Positions 48,855 to 60,890 of a DNA stretch of 64,000 bases are shown piece by piece; the first letter of the stretch is position 1; each line of letters starts with the position of its first letter. Under the pieces are notes generated by a model. That model had not been told where the DNA came from. It saw only the letters and a program-made list of their open reading frames with translations, and ran no database searches. The translations under genes and the position numbers were made by a program. Origin of the DNA: Tetrahymena elliotti 4EA (lineage: Eukaryota > Ciliophora > Oligohymenophorea > Hymenostomatida > Tetrahymenidae); NCBI GenBank assembly GCA_000231825.2, contig JH720293.1:2418001-2482000 (forward strand), read 5' to 3'.

Positions 48855-50200
48855 ATTGAAATAAAGTTATAATTTTTTAATATTTTCTGATTTTTTAATT
48901 TTTTATTAACTATTAAAGTTTATGCTTTTTATTTACTATATTTTTTGCAAAAAAAATACCAAATCTTATTTAATAATATAATTATTCAATATTTATTAGT
49001 ATCCTTTTTCTTTTCAAAATTTCTCATCAGAATATTTTTTATTCCTGCACACCTGCCTGTCTGGTCTCCCTCTACAATATTTATTTTTATTTCAATATCT
49101 TATTCTAATTTTTAGTTATTTTTTCATTAAATTTACAAAAAAAACAAATATAATAATAGATCAAGAAACGTATACCTATGAGCATCATGCATTTCTTTTT
49201 TATAGTAGATTATTACAATGTTCATCATATAAAAAGCATAATGTTTGTAGATAATAGTAATATTAACATAGTAAAATAATTTGGAATAAACTTAATTAAA
49301 ATAAAATATTATTATCTGAGAGTGAATAAACTAAAAATAATAAAGAAATTAGTCAAGAGAAACATATTTTTAATGATTATCATCTATCTAATTATCATTA
49401 GAAAAAAGTTAATAATAGCAATTATGAAAATTAGAGATAAAGAATTGCGTTTTATATTACAAATCATAAACCAAAAAAGAAATTCATACTTAAAATCAAA
49501 ATTATACAAACTAATATATTTTCGATTAAAGATAAATCCATTTTCAATAAATAATAATCTGAAAAAGTAAATTTCTTGTTAAAGGTCATTATAATAAAAT
49601 TTTATCTCATAATTTTAATAAATTTTTTTGCTATTTCATAATAATTATTATTGAGGAATAAAAAGAAATAAATTTTATTAAAATAAAAAATAGAATGAAC
49701 TATTTGTTTTATTCAAAGTATAAAGTATGGTAGATTTTTCAACATTGAAAATGTAATTTTTTTAAATAGTAGATTTTAGATTATTTATTTATTATTTATC
49801 AAATTATAATTAAATTTTGAGAAAATATTTTAAAATTTACAAAATTTTTATTTAAAGCTAATTTGAAATAAAATAGAGAATCTTTTTTAATTAAAATTAA
49901 AGTATTCGATATTTATTTTAATCAACAGTCATCTTAATTTAAAAGTAATGTTTTTAAATAATAATTTTGAATAATAAAATGATAAATATAAATTAGTGTT
50001 CAATAGTAAACTACTTTATATAATTTTTTGCAAACATTTTATAGCTATGTGAAGTTTACATCAAATTTGAAAGTAAAGTTATATAATTAATTATTAATTA
50101 CGCTTGAGATATAAACCAGCACAATTAATTTATTAATTATTTAATTAATATTGCAATATTTTAAGTATTATCTACAAAGGTATTAGCAACAACTTTTTAA
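48855..50200. other. Divergent intergenic region
   Basis: About 1.35 kb, very A+T-rich. A plus-strand frame near 49322 lacks an ATG and is Lys/Ile-rich; it is regarded as chance. Presumably holds promoters for the EF-hand-like and coiled-coil genes. Confidence 0.55.
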
Positions 50201-52975
50201 ATGAATTTAGCAGTAAAAGATTCTGGAAATTTAAATAATGGAGGCTCTCTATTTTTAACAGCTGCCTCAACAAATGAATAAAATACAATTGATTCAATTA
50301 AGAACTCAAAAGCAAAAATGCTTTTCATCAAGCTTGCATAACAAAAGTAAGTAATTTTAACTAAAAATCTAACATAAATACAATTATCATATTTTGAACT
50401 TACAAATTTTTATTAGTTTCCATTGTTCTTAATATTTTATTTTTCAAAAGCTTATAGAATTCTATCAACAGCGACTCTATTTAGCCTATAAAATCTTTAA
50501 CTTTAGAATAAAGGATATCATAGGCTTAAAAGTAACTGAGGTACTTATAAGAATAGATTAATTTAAACTCTCCAAGAACAACTTAGGCTATTCATAAATT
50601 GAGATTACTTCCAGATTCATTCAAATTAAAGTATGAATTCAGCATAAATTTATTTGATTAAGCAGCTTGAGCTCTCCCTTACTAACCCACAAATTTTTAT
50701 AGGTGTGAGCATGAAATTGAAAAGATGTATAGACATCATTTGGAGAAAACATAAAACTAGAGTCAAGAAGAAAAATCAAACCTTTATTTTGACTCTTTAG
50801 AACAAGATAGTGATTAAGAAACTGAATAATATCCAAATAATTCTAAAAAAAGATTTTATAAGCATCTGAAAGAACTTATAAGTAGATTATTAGCATTTAT
50901 TGCATACATAAATATATTATATTAAATTTATTATAACTATTGTTTTTATTTAAATAACTTTAAACTATTTATAGACAGATATTAAAGTGCTAAAGCTGAA
51001 CGTCTGTAGATTATAAAGGAAGAGAATGACAACTTAAGATCTACAGTTTATGAAAGGTAAGTTAAATTTTATTTGTGATACTGATTAAATATAAAGTATT
51101 TATTAAAAGTGGATTTTAGTTTAAAAAACCAAAGAAAAGGGATCCTTTGGAAACTGTCAACTTTGAATATAAATTACAGTAACTAAACTAAAAAAAATAG
51201 AAGTAACTTGAAGTTATTGATGTAAATAAAATTCGTTTTAAAATTTATTAATTTCTTTATCAATCTTTAAATAAACTTAATAGAAATAAACATCTATAAT
51301 ATTCGAGAGTGAATTCAAGTATAGATAATGGCAACAGAAGGATGAGTTTAAAAATACTTAGTCTTAGATGTTATTTGATACTAATTATAAGAAAAGGGTA
51401 TTTTGATAAAGAAGCAAATAATTTTAAAATTAATTTAAAATCTTATATTAGATAAAACACTTCAAGTAGCTTTAAGAAAAAAAATAGAAAAGATTTTAAG
51501 AATCTTCTGAAAAGCATAATTAGATTTAATCTAGAAAACTTGAAAAACTTTAAAAGGAATTAGAAAAAAGAGATGAAAAATTCCAAACCTTTTTTTCAAC
51601 TAGGTTTGATACTTTTCCAGATAGACATAAAGAAAAGGAGCAGTAAAGACTAGAAACTCTTCATAGAAATTAGTCCTTAGTATAACAAGTAAGATTAACA
51701 TATAATATGCTGTTTAGTTTATTGATTTTTTTGTTAAAGAAAGATGATTTCAAATTGCATATGCTAAAGATGAGATAAGATGAAAGAGATAGATAGGGTT
51801 CATAGTTAGTTTAGGAATTAATAAGTGATAAAAAGAGAGAGTTAAAGTAAAAAAATGATTAAAAATAATACAAAATTCAAAAGGCATTATAAATTGAAAA
51901 TGAAAAAACTAACAACAAAATAAACTCCTATTTGGAGAAAATTGAAAATGTTAATTTAAGAATGAGTCTTAAGGATTAAGAATTTAAAAAGTTATTAGAG
52001 TAGCATAGAAAGAAACAAAATGAGAAATTATAAAAGTATGAACACCGTGTAGATAAATTAGATGAAATGATGGAGTAAAGCAAATTTAATTAATTTTTAA
52101 TTTTAAAATCATATTAAAAAAGGAAATAAAATGAGAAACTAAATGAAAGAGATGAAAAAAGATTGGAATAAGCTAAAAGATCAATAGTATTTTCAATTAT
52201 TATTTAAGAAATGATCTTTATATCCTTTTGCTTTAATAAAATAGGAAGTTAGAGATCTAGAGTCATTAAGGAAAGCAGATATTTTGTAGCAAAGATTAGA
52301 TTATAATGCTGATAATTAAAATGAAAATTGGTTAAAGAAAGTAAAATAAAATTATAAATTTACATTTCAAACTGAATTTTTTAAAAAAAGCAACGAAGAA
52401 ATGATTTGATTATTGAAAGACATAAAAAAGTAAAAGAGAGAGGACAAAAAATTTAAAAGGAAAGAGACATGCTTTAGGAAATATCAATGTGATTATTTTT
52501 TAAGTGAATATTGAGAAAACAAATTTATTTTAAATTAGGAAAAATACACTGAAATTAAATACGATAAGGTCACAACTAGATTTTAATTTGTAGTTCATGA
52601 AGAATGACCCCATCGAACTTTTATATTTGTAAATATTTTAATATTATTAAATTTATCTAATCCTATTTTAAATAAAGAAAATTCAAAAATTTAAATCTTT
52701 CTGATGAGCTTTTAGAAAAATTCATACAGAACCAAAACGATGAAGAAGAAATAACTCAAGATGAAATAAAAAAAGCAGTAAATATACTATATATAAATAA
52801 AAATAGCATAAATAAATATTTTATTAAATAGGAAAAAGAGAGTCTGAAACAAAGCTAGAGCTCGAAGGGTTAGGAATTTAAATTTATCTTAGATTAAGAA
52901 CAGATTAAAAAATTAAAAAACAAATTAGACGATGGTAAATATAGCACCTCTAGTCTTTTTAAATCAATTTAATGA
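50201..52975 (+). CDS. 13-exon coiled-coil protein
   Basis: Thirteen exons, 674 residues: 50201-50346, 50451-50630, 50703-50881, 50975-51056, 51110-51221, 51284-51397, 51452-51688, 51740-52186, 52245-52340, 52391-52488, 52539-52628, 52678-52777, 52832-52975. Every junction keeps the frame and most introns are about 50-60 nt. Unspliced, the region shows no long frame. The N-terminus has a structured segment (SLTLEQRISQAQKQLRYLQE, SPRTTQAIHKLRLLPDSFKL). From about residue 190 it is dominated by Lys/Glu/Gln/Arg heptads, a long coiled coil, including a basic run (RRNDLIIERHKKVKERGQK). It resembles centriolar or axonemal coiled-coil proteins in general form, but I cannot name a family. Confidence 0.75.
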
Positions 52976-54631
52976 ATAGTTTAGTAAAATAATAGTTAAA
53001 AAATAGAAGATTTTTAATAAAAGATTTGTCAAAATCATTAAATAAAAGTTTGAAGAAAAATATTATAAATAAAATTATTTTTTTAATTAAATATATCAAT
53101 TATGTTTCAAATATTTATTTTGTTAGTTTATAATCAAAAGATAAACCCATAATTAAATTTTCACTTTTCTTTACCTCTTTAATTAAATGCTAACACTTTT
53201 ATTATTAAAATTGTTAGTTTATTTTATGTTATAAATAAATTATTAAAATAAATGATGATCCAAGATAGGGACAACAGACTTTAATTCAACTGTTGACATA
53301 ACGATAGTAGATCCTGAAAAATTTTATTTTTTATTCTAAAATTATTTTAAAGTTTGCTTTCTATTTAAGTTCCTTTTAACATTTTTAGTTGTAATTTACA
53401 CTACAAGCATCAATCAATTTTGCTTTGAATTTTTCTTTGTTATTTTATAATAATCAATTAAACTATATTCACATTTTTGAAAGTAGAAGAAATAAATATT
53501 TATACCAATTTTATATTCAATATTTAACCTTGTACTAAAAAATTTATAAAAATAAAAAAGAAATAATATACTCTTAATGCTAAAAAATATTTTTGTAAAT
53601 TAAATATTAAGGCCTTATCAAGGGAATCTTTTTCAAAAATTATTCTATTGAAAAATTAATTTATTTTGCTATTTTTTCTTTATCTTTTCCATTTCTATCC
53701 TATTAAAATTATCCAAATACACTTGTTTAAATTTTCATTACATAGAAGACTAAAGAATTACTCATAGTTTTGATAATTAAGCTAAGCTATATCAATTTAT
53801 TTACATATTTAGGCATTTAATTGATAAATTAGTTCTTTAAAAAATTCATATGTAATACTTTTGGCTTTATTTTATCACTCTAAATAGTTCTGATACTTCA
53901 AATCTATTTTGTAATTTATAATTAATAATAAATGGAAATATTAAATACTTTTACAAGCTTTTAATATTATTTTATAAGATCTATCAATATCCTTTCATTC
54001 TACATTAAAAATAAAAGAATTTGTATTACATAAAGGAATATGTAATTCATTTCTTTGTCATTAGCTCTTTATAAAAGCAAACATGAAATCTAAATAAAAA
54101 TAAACTTATTAGTAATTAATTATTGATTGATATAAATTTAAAGAGTAATACTTAAAATACTTATACTCCAAATTTTAATTTTTTATTGAGTAAAAAATAT
54201 TTTTTACAAAAATAACTCTTAAAAATAATAATTATTTTAAAAAATCTTGTTTAAGTGTTTTGAATTTATAAAAGTAGAATTAATGTTTTTTAGATTTTAA
54301 CTGAAAATTTATTAAAATGATAATTTTAAGGAAAGAATATTAAAAAAAATTAATTATGTTGAGATATCGAAGATATAATAAAACAATTCTTTCTCTTTAA
54401 ATAATTCTGAAGAAAATTTCTATTTTTTATTTTATTGTGTAATTTTATCATTTTATCATTTAAATTTGATATTTTATTTTTAATAAATGATTGAGGATGA
54501 TATCAAATATTTTTTTAATATAAACACTGAATATTTAACAATTGGAAGTAACTTATAGTTTATTGAAAATATATAAAAAAATAAAATGTTAGTTTTCATT
54601 GTTAATATTTTATATCACAATTTTTAGTTAC
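52976..54631. other. Intergenic region containing a snoRNA gene
   Basis: About 1.65 kb, A+T-rich. It holds the C/D-box snoRNA candidate at 53252-53317; the rest (about 53,330-54,631) shows no supported gene on either strand. Confidence 0.6.
53252..53317 (+). ncRNA. C/D-box snoRNA, probable double guide for LSU rRNA 2'-O-methylation
   Basis: Box C ATGATGA lies at 53252-53258 and box D CTGA at 53314-53317, 55 nt apart. A likely D' box (CAGA, 53275-53278) follows a first antisense element AGATAGGGACA (53263-53273). A second element GATAGTAGAT (53303-53312) sits just before box D. Both are complementary to the conserved large-subunit rRNA sequence UGUCCCUAUCUACUAUC, as I recall it from other eukaryotes. 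A C'-like stretch (TGTTGAC, 53291-53297) lies between them. By the rule of the fifth nucleotide before D/D', the predicted targets are the first C of UCCC and the U of AUCU, 7 nt apart. The gene stands in an intergenic region, 277 bp after a protein gene, on the same strand. A terminal stem is only weakly visible. Confidence 0.8.
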
Positions 54632-55540
54632 TCATAAAAGTGGATTAGTTCTAAAAAATTGTCTATACAAATTGTAAAAATCCTACTTTGTGATTCTGTA
54701 AGGATAAGCATTGCTAGGCTTTTTCACATTAAATAATTTAATAGCTTCATAAACTGCACAATGGGAGAAAAATACTATGTTTTTTTCTTCTCTTAATGTA
54801 ATCCATATAAGAAAAATTAAAACTCTAAATTATAATTCAATATTTGTTTCCCTTTTTGTAGATTCAGTTTATTAATTTTGAGAAGATTCCTCTAATTAAT
54901 CATAAAGCTTCCACCACTTTTCTTTTTTCAAGTATTCATAATCAATATCACTTCTATTCTATTTTAAAAAACTAGCCTTATACCCTACAACGCTTGCAGG
55001 TATATTAGCTCTCTCTCTTATCAAAGAAGAGGTAATTACTTTTGCTCCAGAGAAAGCTTCACTTTTTTTAATTTCATCAAAGGTTTTAATAGTTCTCTAG
55101 TAGGGTGATAAGACTACTAAAGAGAAACTTTCAGGTAAAGATATATTATCTACTTCTTATGTATTTGGTATCTATGATTACTAGTCTAAAAAGTCATACT
55201 TTTTGGCTTTATTCATCAATTTTTCAAGTTCAACACATTAGGTCTTACCTTTTTCTGTAATTCCAGGATTATACAGCTAAGGATCTGGTGGGTACATTGA
55301 AAGCATAAATTTAATTGGGTTTTTTGAAACCCAAACATTAATTGGAGATTCAGCATGGCGGATATAAATCACATTTTTCTATTCAAACTAATCAAACAGG
55401 TATCTACTAAACTAAACTGTAGCAATCTTAGTAATTTTTTGATACTCTTTTGGATTCTTAATAAAGTAAGAAAACTCTTTATGGCTTTTGACTATATCTT
55501 CAAAATACTAATTCAAATCTTAGTTTTAAGATTGAGACAT
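54632..55540 (-). CDS. Histidine phosphatase (phosphoglycerate mutase-like) superfamily protein
   Basis: Intronless, 302 residues. Core motifs are present: RHAES at 61-65 (catalytic His62 after NVIYI), NPGITEKGKTQCVELEKL, SPYQRTIKTF (the conserved Arg), and a late VFFSHCAVYEAI (second His). These define the clade that includes phosphoglycerate mutase, SixA, STS/UBASH3 and Ais-type phosphatases. The roughly 60-residue N-terminal extension has no known motif. The region between the S-P-x-Q-R-T motif and the final His has a Gln/Lys-rich insertion. An active phosphatase is likely; the substrate is unknown. Codon pattern is typical of the window. Confidence 0.85.
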
Positions 55541-57001
55541 CATATTTATTTTTTTAATCTTTCTACTAAATATTAAATTAATCTTAATCACAAATATTGT
55601 TTTCAATTACAACACTTTAAAGTTTAAATAGTTTTTTTTGACGAACTATTTCTTAGATAAAAAAAACATAAAAATATTATTGGTAGTGCTAAACATATAA
55701 TAGAAATCTAAAAATAGTAAAATATTACTATATACTTTATGAAACTCAAAAAATATTCATTTATTTTTTTAATAGCAATAAATAAATCATCTTTTATTAG
55801 TATTTATGTTAGCTTCATTAACTTTTTATAAAGAAATCTTCTAGAATATTTCAATTTACTATGCTTTTTTACCTTTAATACTTCAGCTATTGTGATTACA
55901 TAAGAGTTTACTAGAGTTCAAATTAAAAAAAATTAAAAATTTAATCTATTACTTTAAAAGACAAATTAAATTTTAGCATAAATTATTTTTTTTCTTTATA
56001 TTTCTATTGGTTTTATTTAGATAGTTGAGTTTAAATTTGATGTGTCTTGTAAATATTTTAATATTTGATAACTCATTTAAACTTTAAAAGGTATTCTAAA
56101 TTTTTTAAAAATGATAAATGAATTTAGTTAGTTTTAAAGATAGAGTAGAATTTATAACATTTTATTAAACTAAAATTATTCATTTTTAAAAAATTTATTT
56201 ATCAAAATTATTTATTTTAACTGAATCAAAATTTTTTAAAAACTTTATTATTTACTATTTAATCTTGAACTTAAAATGTACAAAGTATTATTCATTTTTT
56301 TCTTTAAATTTAAAATGAATAAAATGTTTAAAAAATAAATTTATTGTTGATTTTTTAAAATTAAAAAAAAATTTTTAAGGAAATTTAGATATCTCAAAAT
56401 ATGTTGAATAAAAATTAACTATCATATGTTATTCAAAATTAATTTAATATTTTGTTAATAATTACATGGTCATATTGATTTTTAATTTTTTAACAGTTCT
56501 TTTATATTTTTAAAAATGTTTAAATTGAAATAAATGAAAGAGCTAAGATTTTTCAATTGAAAATAAAATTCATTTTCCATTCAATCTCCAAAATAATGAC
56601 TAATAATTGCATGAAAATATGATAAATATTTTATTTGTTTTTGAATCAACTAAAAAAGATATTTTGAAATTAATAATTTATTAAAGATATATTGTTAAAT
56701 GAGATATGATTGATACGTAAATGAATAAATAATATTTATATATAAATAGATGATAGCAAGCAAATAAATCAAATCAAATGGAGGTCCTATTGCAAAAACA
56801 ATAATCTAATATTAAATTAAATAAATTTTTAAGGTAAAATTTATTGATTTGCATTATAAAAATGAATAGAGGTTATAAAGGAAAAGGTTAATCATGATAG
56901 TGATAAAGATTTTTTGAGTAGCCTTGCAAAAAATAAAAAGAAAAAGAAAATCAATTAAGAATTATTAGATAAGATAAAAAGGCTAAAAGAAAGAAGAAAA
57001 C
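55541..57001. other. Divergent intergenic region
   Basis: About 1.46 kb, extremely A+T-rich. An open Lys-rich stretch just before 57002 (about 56872-57000) is in a different frame from the adenylate-kinase-like gene and has no start, so it is not called. Confidence 0.55.
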
Positions 57002-58321
57002 ATGAATAATTCCTTTAAGTTTTTACATTAAGTTATTAGCAAACTTACCTTGAAGTCTCAAGTTCCTAACTATGGCTAATATGCTCACAGTTTAAAGAGA
57101 CCTATTAACCCCAAGGTTGTTGTTTTCGGTAACTCCAACAGAGCTTATGAATTGATTTCTTCGTAAACTTTTATGAATTCTTCTTCTTATGAGAAAATAA
57201 ATTATTTGATTTAGTTTAACTTAGCAATAGCATAATATGATAGAAATTGATTATTTTAAATGATCTTATTTAATATTAAAATAGATAATTCAGAAATTTC
57301 AATCACGTTAATGGTCTTGAACTTAAGGGCTAAGAAGACAACGTATAGATTTTAAGTTTAATACTATTTTTAGGCTAAAATGATTAAAAAAAAATCAAGC
57401 ATTTATGTAGAGGTGGATTTGCTATTCAATAAATGTAACATATAAGAGAGTGTTTAAAGAAAAATTTAAAGATAGTAAGGGAAAATATAGATAGAAGATA
57501 TGGTGCGATATAAAATGATTTATTTTACAAAACAAGAATAAAAGATATAGCGTAGCAAGCAGGATAGCAAAATCATACTAAATTTATTTTAGCACCAATT
57601 TGATTTGATAATCAATCATTAATAAATTTTGTATCTATCCATCTACAATTTTTGAAAAATTGATTATTTTTATCATTTGAATAGCCAAAAAATAGCTAAA
57701 GTGTTTAAATAACATTTTCTTTTTTAAAATATTCTAAAAGGTCTCTGCTAACAAGGTTGCTCAATCTGTTTTGAGCATCAATGATGGTTTCTAAGATGGT
57801 TATTACATTACTGATTTCCCTTAAAACAGCAAGCAAGCTGAAAGGTAGAAACTAACTTAATATATTTTAAATAAAAATAAATAAATTCTTCTTAACTCAA
57901 AGATACTTTTTAATAGATTTAATTTATAAATATAGCAAAAATTAATAATAGTTTATGAGGTTGAATGAAATTAAATTAAATTGTTTTTTCAATTTTTCAA
58001 TGAAATATTTTAACTTTTTTTTTAAATTTAAAATTAACTCATATTTGCTATAAACATAGATTGGATCTTATTATTGATGGAGTTAACTTAGCTCTTTACA
58101 TTAAGGATCCCTCTGATAAAGTAACTACTACTAGATAACAAGATGCTATTGATTATTACAGAAAGACTGTAAAAATAATTTCTTTGATAATAAAGTATCT
58201 TAAAATTTATTTTATTTTTAAATAGGGTGCTTTGGTTGAATTCGAAGTTGATCCTCGTGGTGACTTAGAAGAATAAGTTAAATCACTTTCTAACCAAGTT
58301 CTTAATGGCTTCAAACACTGA
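57002..58321 (+). CDS. Adenylate-kinase-like protein lacking a P-loop
   Basis: Five exons, 57002-57162, 57285-57342, 57741-57844, 58060-58168, 58226-58321; 528 nt, 175 residues, with all phases consistent. After an N-terminal extension with positive and aromatic residues (MNNSFKFLHQVISKLTLKSQ; possible mitochondrial presequence), VVVFGNSNRAYELIS marks the first strand, where true adenylate kinases have the G-x-P-G-x-G-K P-loop. Here that motif is missing. Further on comes GYYITDFPQNSKQAERLDLI, matching the G-[YF]-x-[LI]-D-G-F-P-R-x-x-x-Q-A-E region with the Arg lost. The rest (ALYIKDPSDK, AIDYYRKT, GALVEFEVDPRGD) also follows the kinase order. The chain is short with no lid domain. A pseudoenzyme or structural subunit is likely. 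Confidence 0.78.
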
Positions 58322-58906
58322 TTTAAAATTATTTTATAATAAGCTGGGCTTTAATCAAAGAATACTTCCATTCATGCATAAATATTTTAATGAAGGAAGT
58401 CTATTTGTATCCCATATTTGCTTGTTTGCAATTTTCATTTCAAACTTCTTAATTCAATTATAATTCAAATAATCCCTTAAAATTTTCATTCATTTCAAAT
58501 GTAAAAAAAAATAACATGAAAATAATTATTCAAAAAAGTTAAAATTTGACAAAAAATAAAAAATCAAACAATAAAATGAAATATAAAATATATATGGTCT
58601 AGTTGAGGGTAGCCATTCTAGTCTTGTTTATGTAACAAGTACAATCACTCTGACTAAACAGTAATATCCAATTTTATTAAGAATTTAAAATAAAGAACAG
58701 CTAAACTAAATTATAAATTGAAGAGGTGAGCTTTTAATTTAAAAGGCTTGTAGTATTCAAAATAATAAATATAAATTTATATGAACTAAACCAAAAAAAT
58801 AAATATCAGTATTTCTTAATTGTGGCTACAAAAATTTTAAATAGAATTAAATTTTTAATTGTTATTTTTGTAACAAAAAAATTATTAATTAACCATAAAA
58901 GTTTCT
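58322..58906. other. Intergenic region
   Basis: About 585 bp of A+T-rich spacer between two genes on the same strand. Nothing recognised. Confidence 0.6.
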
Positions 58907-59833
58907 ATGGAAGACATATTCGAACCAGAACCAGAAATTATTCGTCCAGTTAAGTATTTAGCAACTTGCTCATATATAGGAATGAATTATTCAGGATTTT
59001 AAACTTAAATTTTAAATGGAAAGAGAATCCCATCTATATAGGATGCTCTTTAAGATGCTTTGAAAAAAATTACTAAGCATGATACTCCAATACATACATC
59101 AAGTAGAACTGACCAAGGAGTTAATGCTCTAGCTCATCCATTTGTATTTTTTATCAATAGAAATTAAAATTAAAAAATACTAGAGCCTAGCATAATTAAA
59201 AAATCAATGAATATGCATTTGAAAGATGCTAAGCACTAAATTAGTATTGAGAATATTTACTATGTACATCCAACAGATTTCGATGTTAAAGCTAATAGTT
59301 TAAAAAAGGAATATAACTATTTTATTGAAGCAAATTTAAAAGATAATTGGGCAAATACATTCTAGTAGCATAAATAAGTTACTACTATGACTGAAAAATT
59401 AGACTAAGAAAAGTTAAATTAAGCTCTTTAGTAATATGTAGGTACTCATAATTTTTAAAATTTCACTATTAAAGCTGAACATATTAGTCATTTTGGTTGT
59501 TATGTTAGAACAATAGATTCTATCAAAATAGAAAACTACACTCATCCTTTCTATGAAGATGCTTAATGTATAAAAATTATATTTTTAGCCAAATCGTTCT
59601 TAGCTTATTAAATTAGATTTATGGTTGGAGAAGCTCTATAATATGCTTTGGGAAAGTTAGATTTTGAATCCTTTTTAAAATTGCTTGATCCTCCTAAAGA
59701 GCTAACTCCTTAAGAAGTTCACGAAAATAATAGAATCAGAGCTTAGCCTAGAGGTTTAATGCTAAAAAGAGTAGATTATCCTCCTGAAATGTTGTCTTCT
59801 AACTTAAAAGATTTCTACCCATCATACTGTTGA
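58907..59833 (+). CDS. tRNA pseudouridine synthase, TruA family
   Basis: Intronless, 308 residues. The catalytic motif SSRTDQGVNAL (about 65-75; Asp69) is the family's G-R-T-D-x-G-V-H-A-x loop with two changes (Ser for Gly, Asn for His). Other TruA motifs: YIGMNYSGFQ near the start, FDVKANSLKKEYNYFI, GTHNFQNFTIK (the G-T-H-D/N-F element), and IIFLAKSFLAYQIRFMVGEAL (near F-x-x-x-Q-V-R). The reaction is uridine to pseudouridine in tRNA, typically positions 38-40 for Pus3/TruA relatives. The N-terminal extension is short and acidic, without an obvious targeting peptide. The motif changes are conservative and I expect activity. Confidence 0.9.
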
Positions 59834-60890
59834 CAGTTATGATCTATAGAATTTTGTATAAAATTTTAGTCTTTTTGAATGTTTGTATTTTCATTTCTAA
59901 AATTTAAAAAGACAAAATATTAAAATAATAATTATTTTAAAATCAAATTAATAAACTTAATTTATTTCACTCTATATTTTTAAAAGATATTATTGAGAAA
60001 TTGTATTATTTAGGTTTAATATATAATCATAAACTATTCAATTTAATAAGTTTATATAATTATTTTATGTTGCTTTTATGCTGTCTCAAAATCAAATACA
60101 ATATAAAAAATATCCATAGAAATAACACCCTTTTTTCAATATTTTATTTTTAATGAATAAAACTACACAATAATCCAAGAACAAATATTTTAAGATAATT
60201 TAGGAAGAATAAATCAATCACTTTTAATATGTAATGATATTGCTAATTTAAGTTTTTATGAAGTGGCATATTATGTAAAAAGCGATTACCTTTTAAAATT
60301 GATAATAAATATCAAATCTCTTAAGTCTTTATTAAAGTGAGCTGGTTTGTTTTTGAAAAATAAAATTTTTAACTTTAAGATAATACTGATTTAATATTTA
60401 AGTACATATTCTATACTAAAATAAATATTCCAATCTGAATTTCTTTACAAAATGTATATCAAAAATTTGAAGTTTTTTCATATTTCATTTTTTTGAGTTC
60501 ATCAAACTTATAAATTAGATATTAAATTTAAATGAAAAATAAAAAACTGAAAATATTACTTCAATTTACTATGACTCGAGTTTATTTTTATGGAGAGAAT
60601 TACATAAAAGAGAATGGTATCATTATAATCCTAAAAAAGATATATTTTGCGAAAAGGAAAATAGAAAAAAGAAGATAATAAAAGAAGTAAAGTTACGTCA
60701 AATTTACCTAGATTTATAATACCCTGAAAGAAAGATGATGAAAGATTTATTTATTTAAACCCCCACTCTACTTCAACTTTTTACCTTTTATAGATATTAT
60801 AAAAAATTGTCACAACTTGTTTAATTTTTTAGATATAAACATTAATTAATTTCAAATTATCAGAAAGTTAATAAAATATAAACAAATAAA
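59834..60890. other. Intergenic region with open leader before saccharopine dehydrogenase gene
   Basis: About 1.06 kb. From about 60,471 to 60,891 there is a TGA-free frame continuous with the saccharopine dehydrogenase start. It includes in-frame ATG codons at 60735 and 60738, so the protein might begin there. The rest of the region is A+T-rich with no other gene supported. Confidence 0.5.

Noticed and set aside
49322..49570. Lys/Ile-rich open frame
   Set aside because: It starts with GTG and shows no features beyond A+T-rich composition.
50639..50836. Minus-strand open frame of 65 codons
   Set aside because: It is antisense to exon 3 and an intron of the 13-exon coiled-coil gene.
56872..57160. 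Lys-rich open frame running into the adenylate-kinase-like gene in another frame
   Set aside because: It has no ATG and a TGA just upstream; the overlapping frame encodes the recognisable VVVFGNSNRAYEL segment instead.
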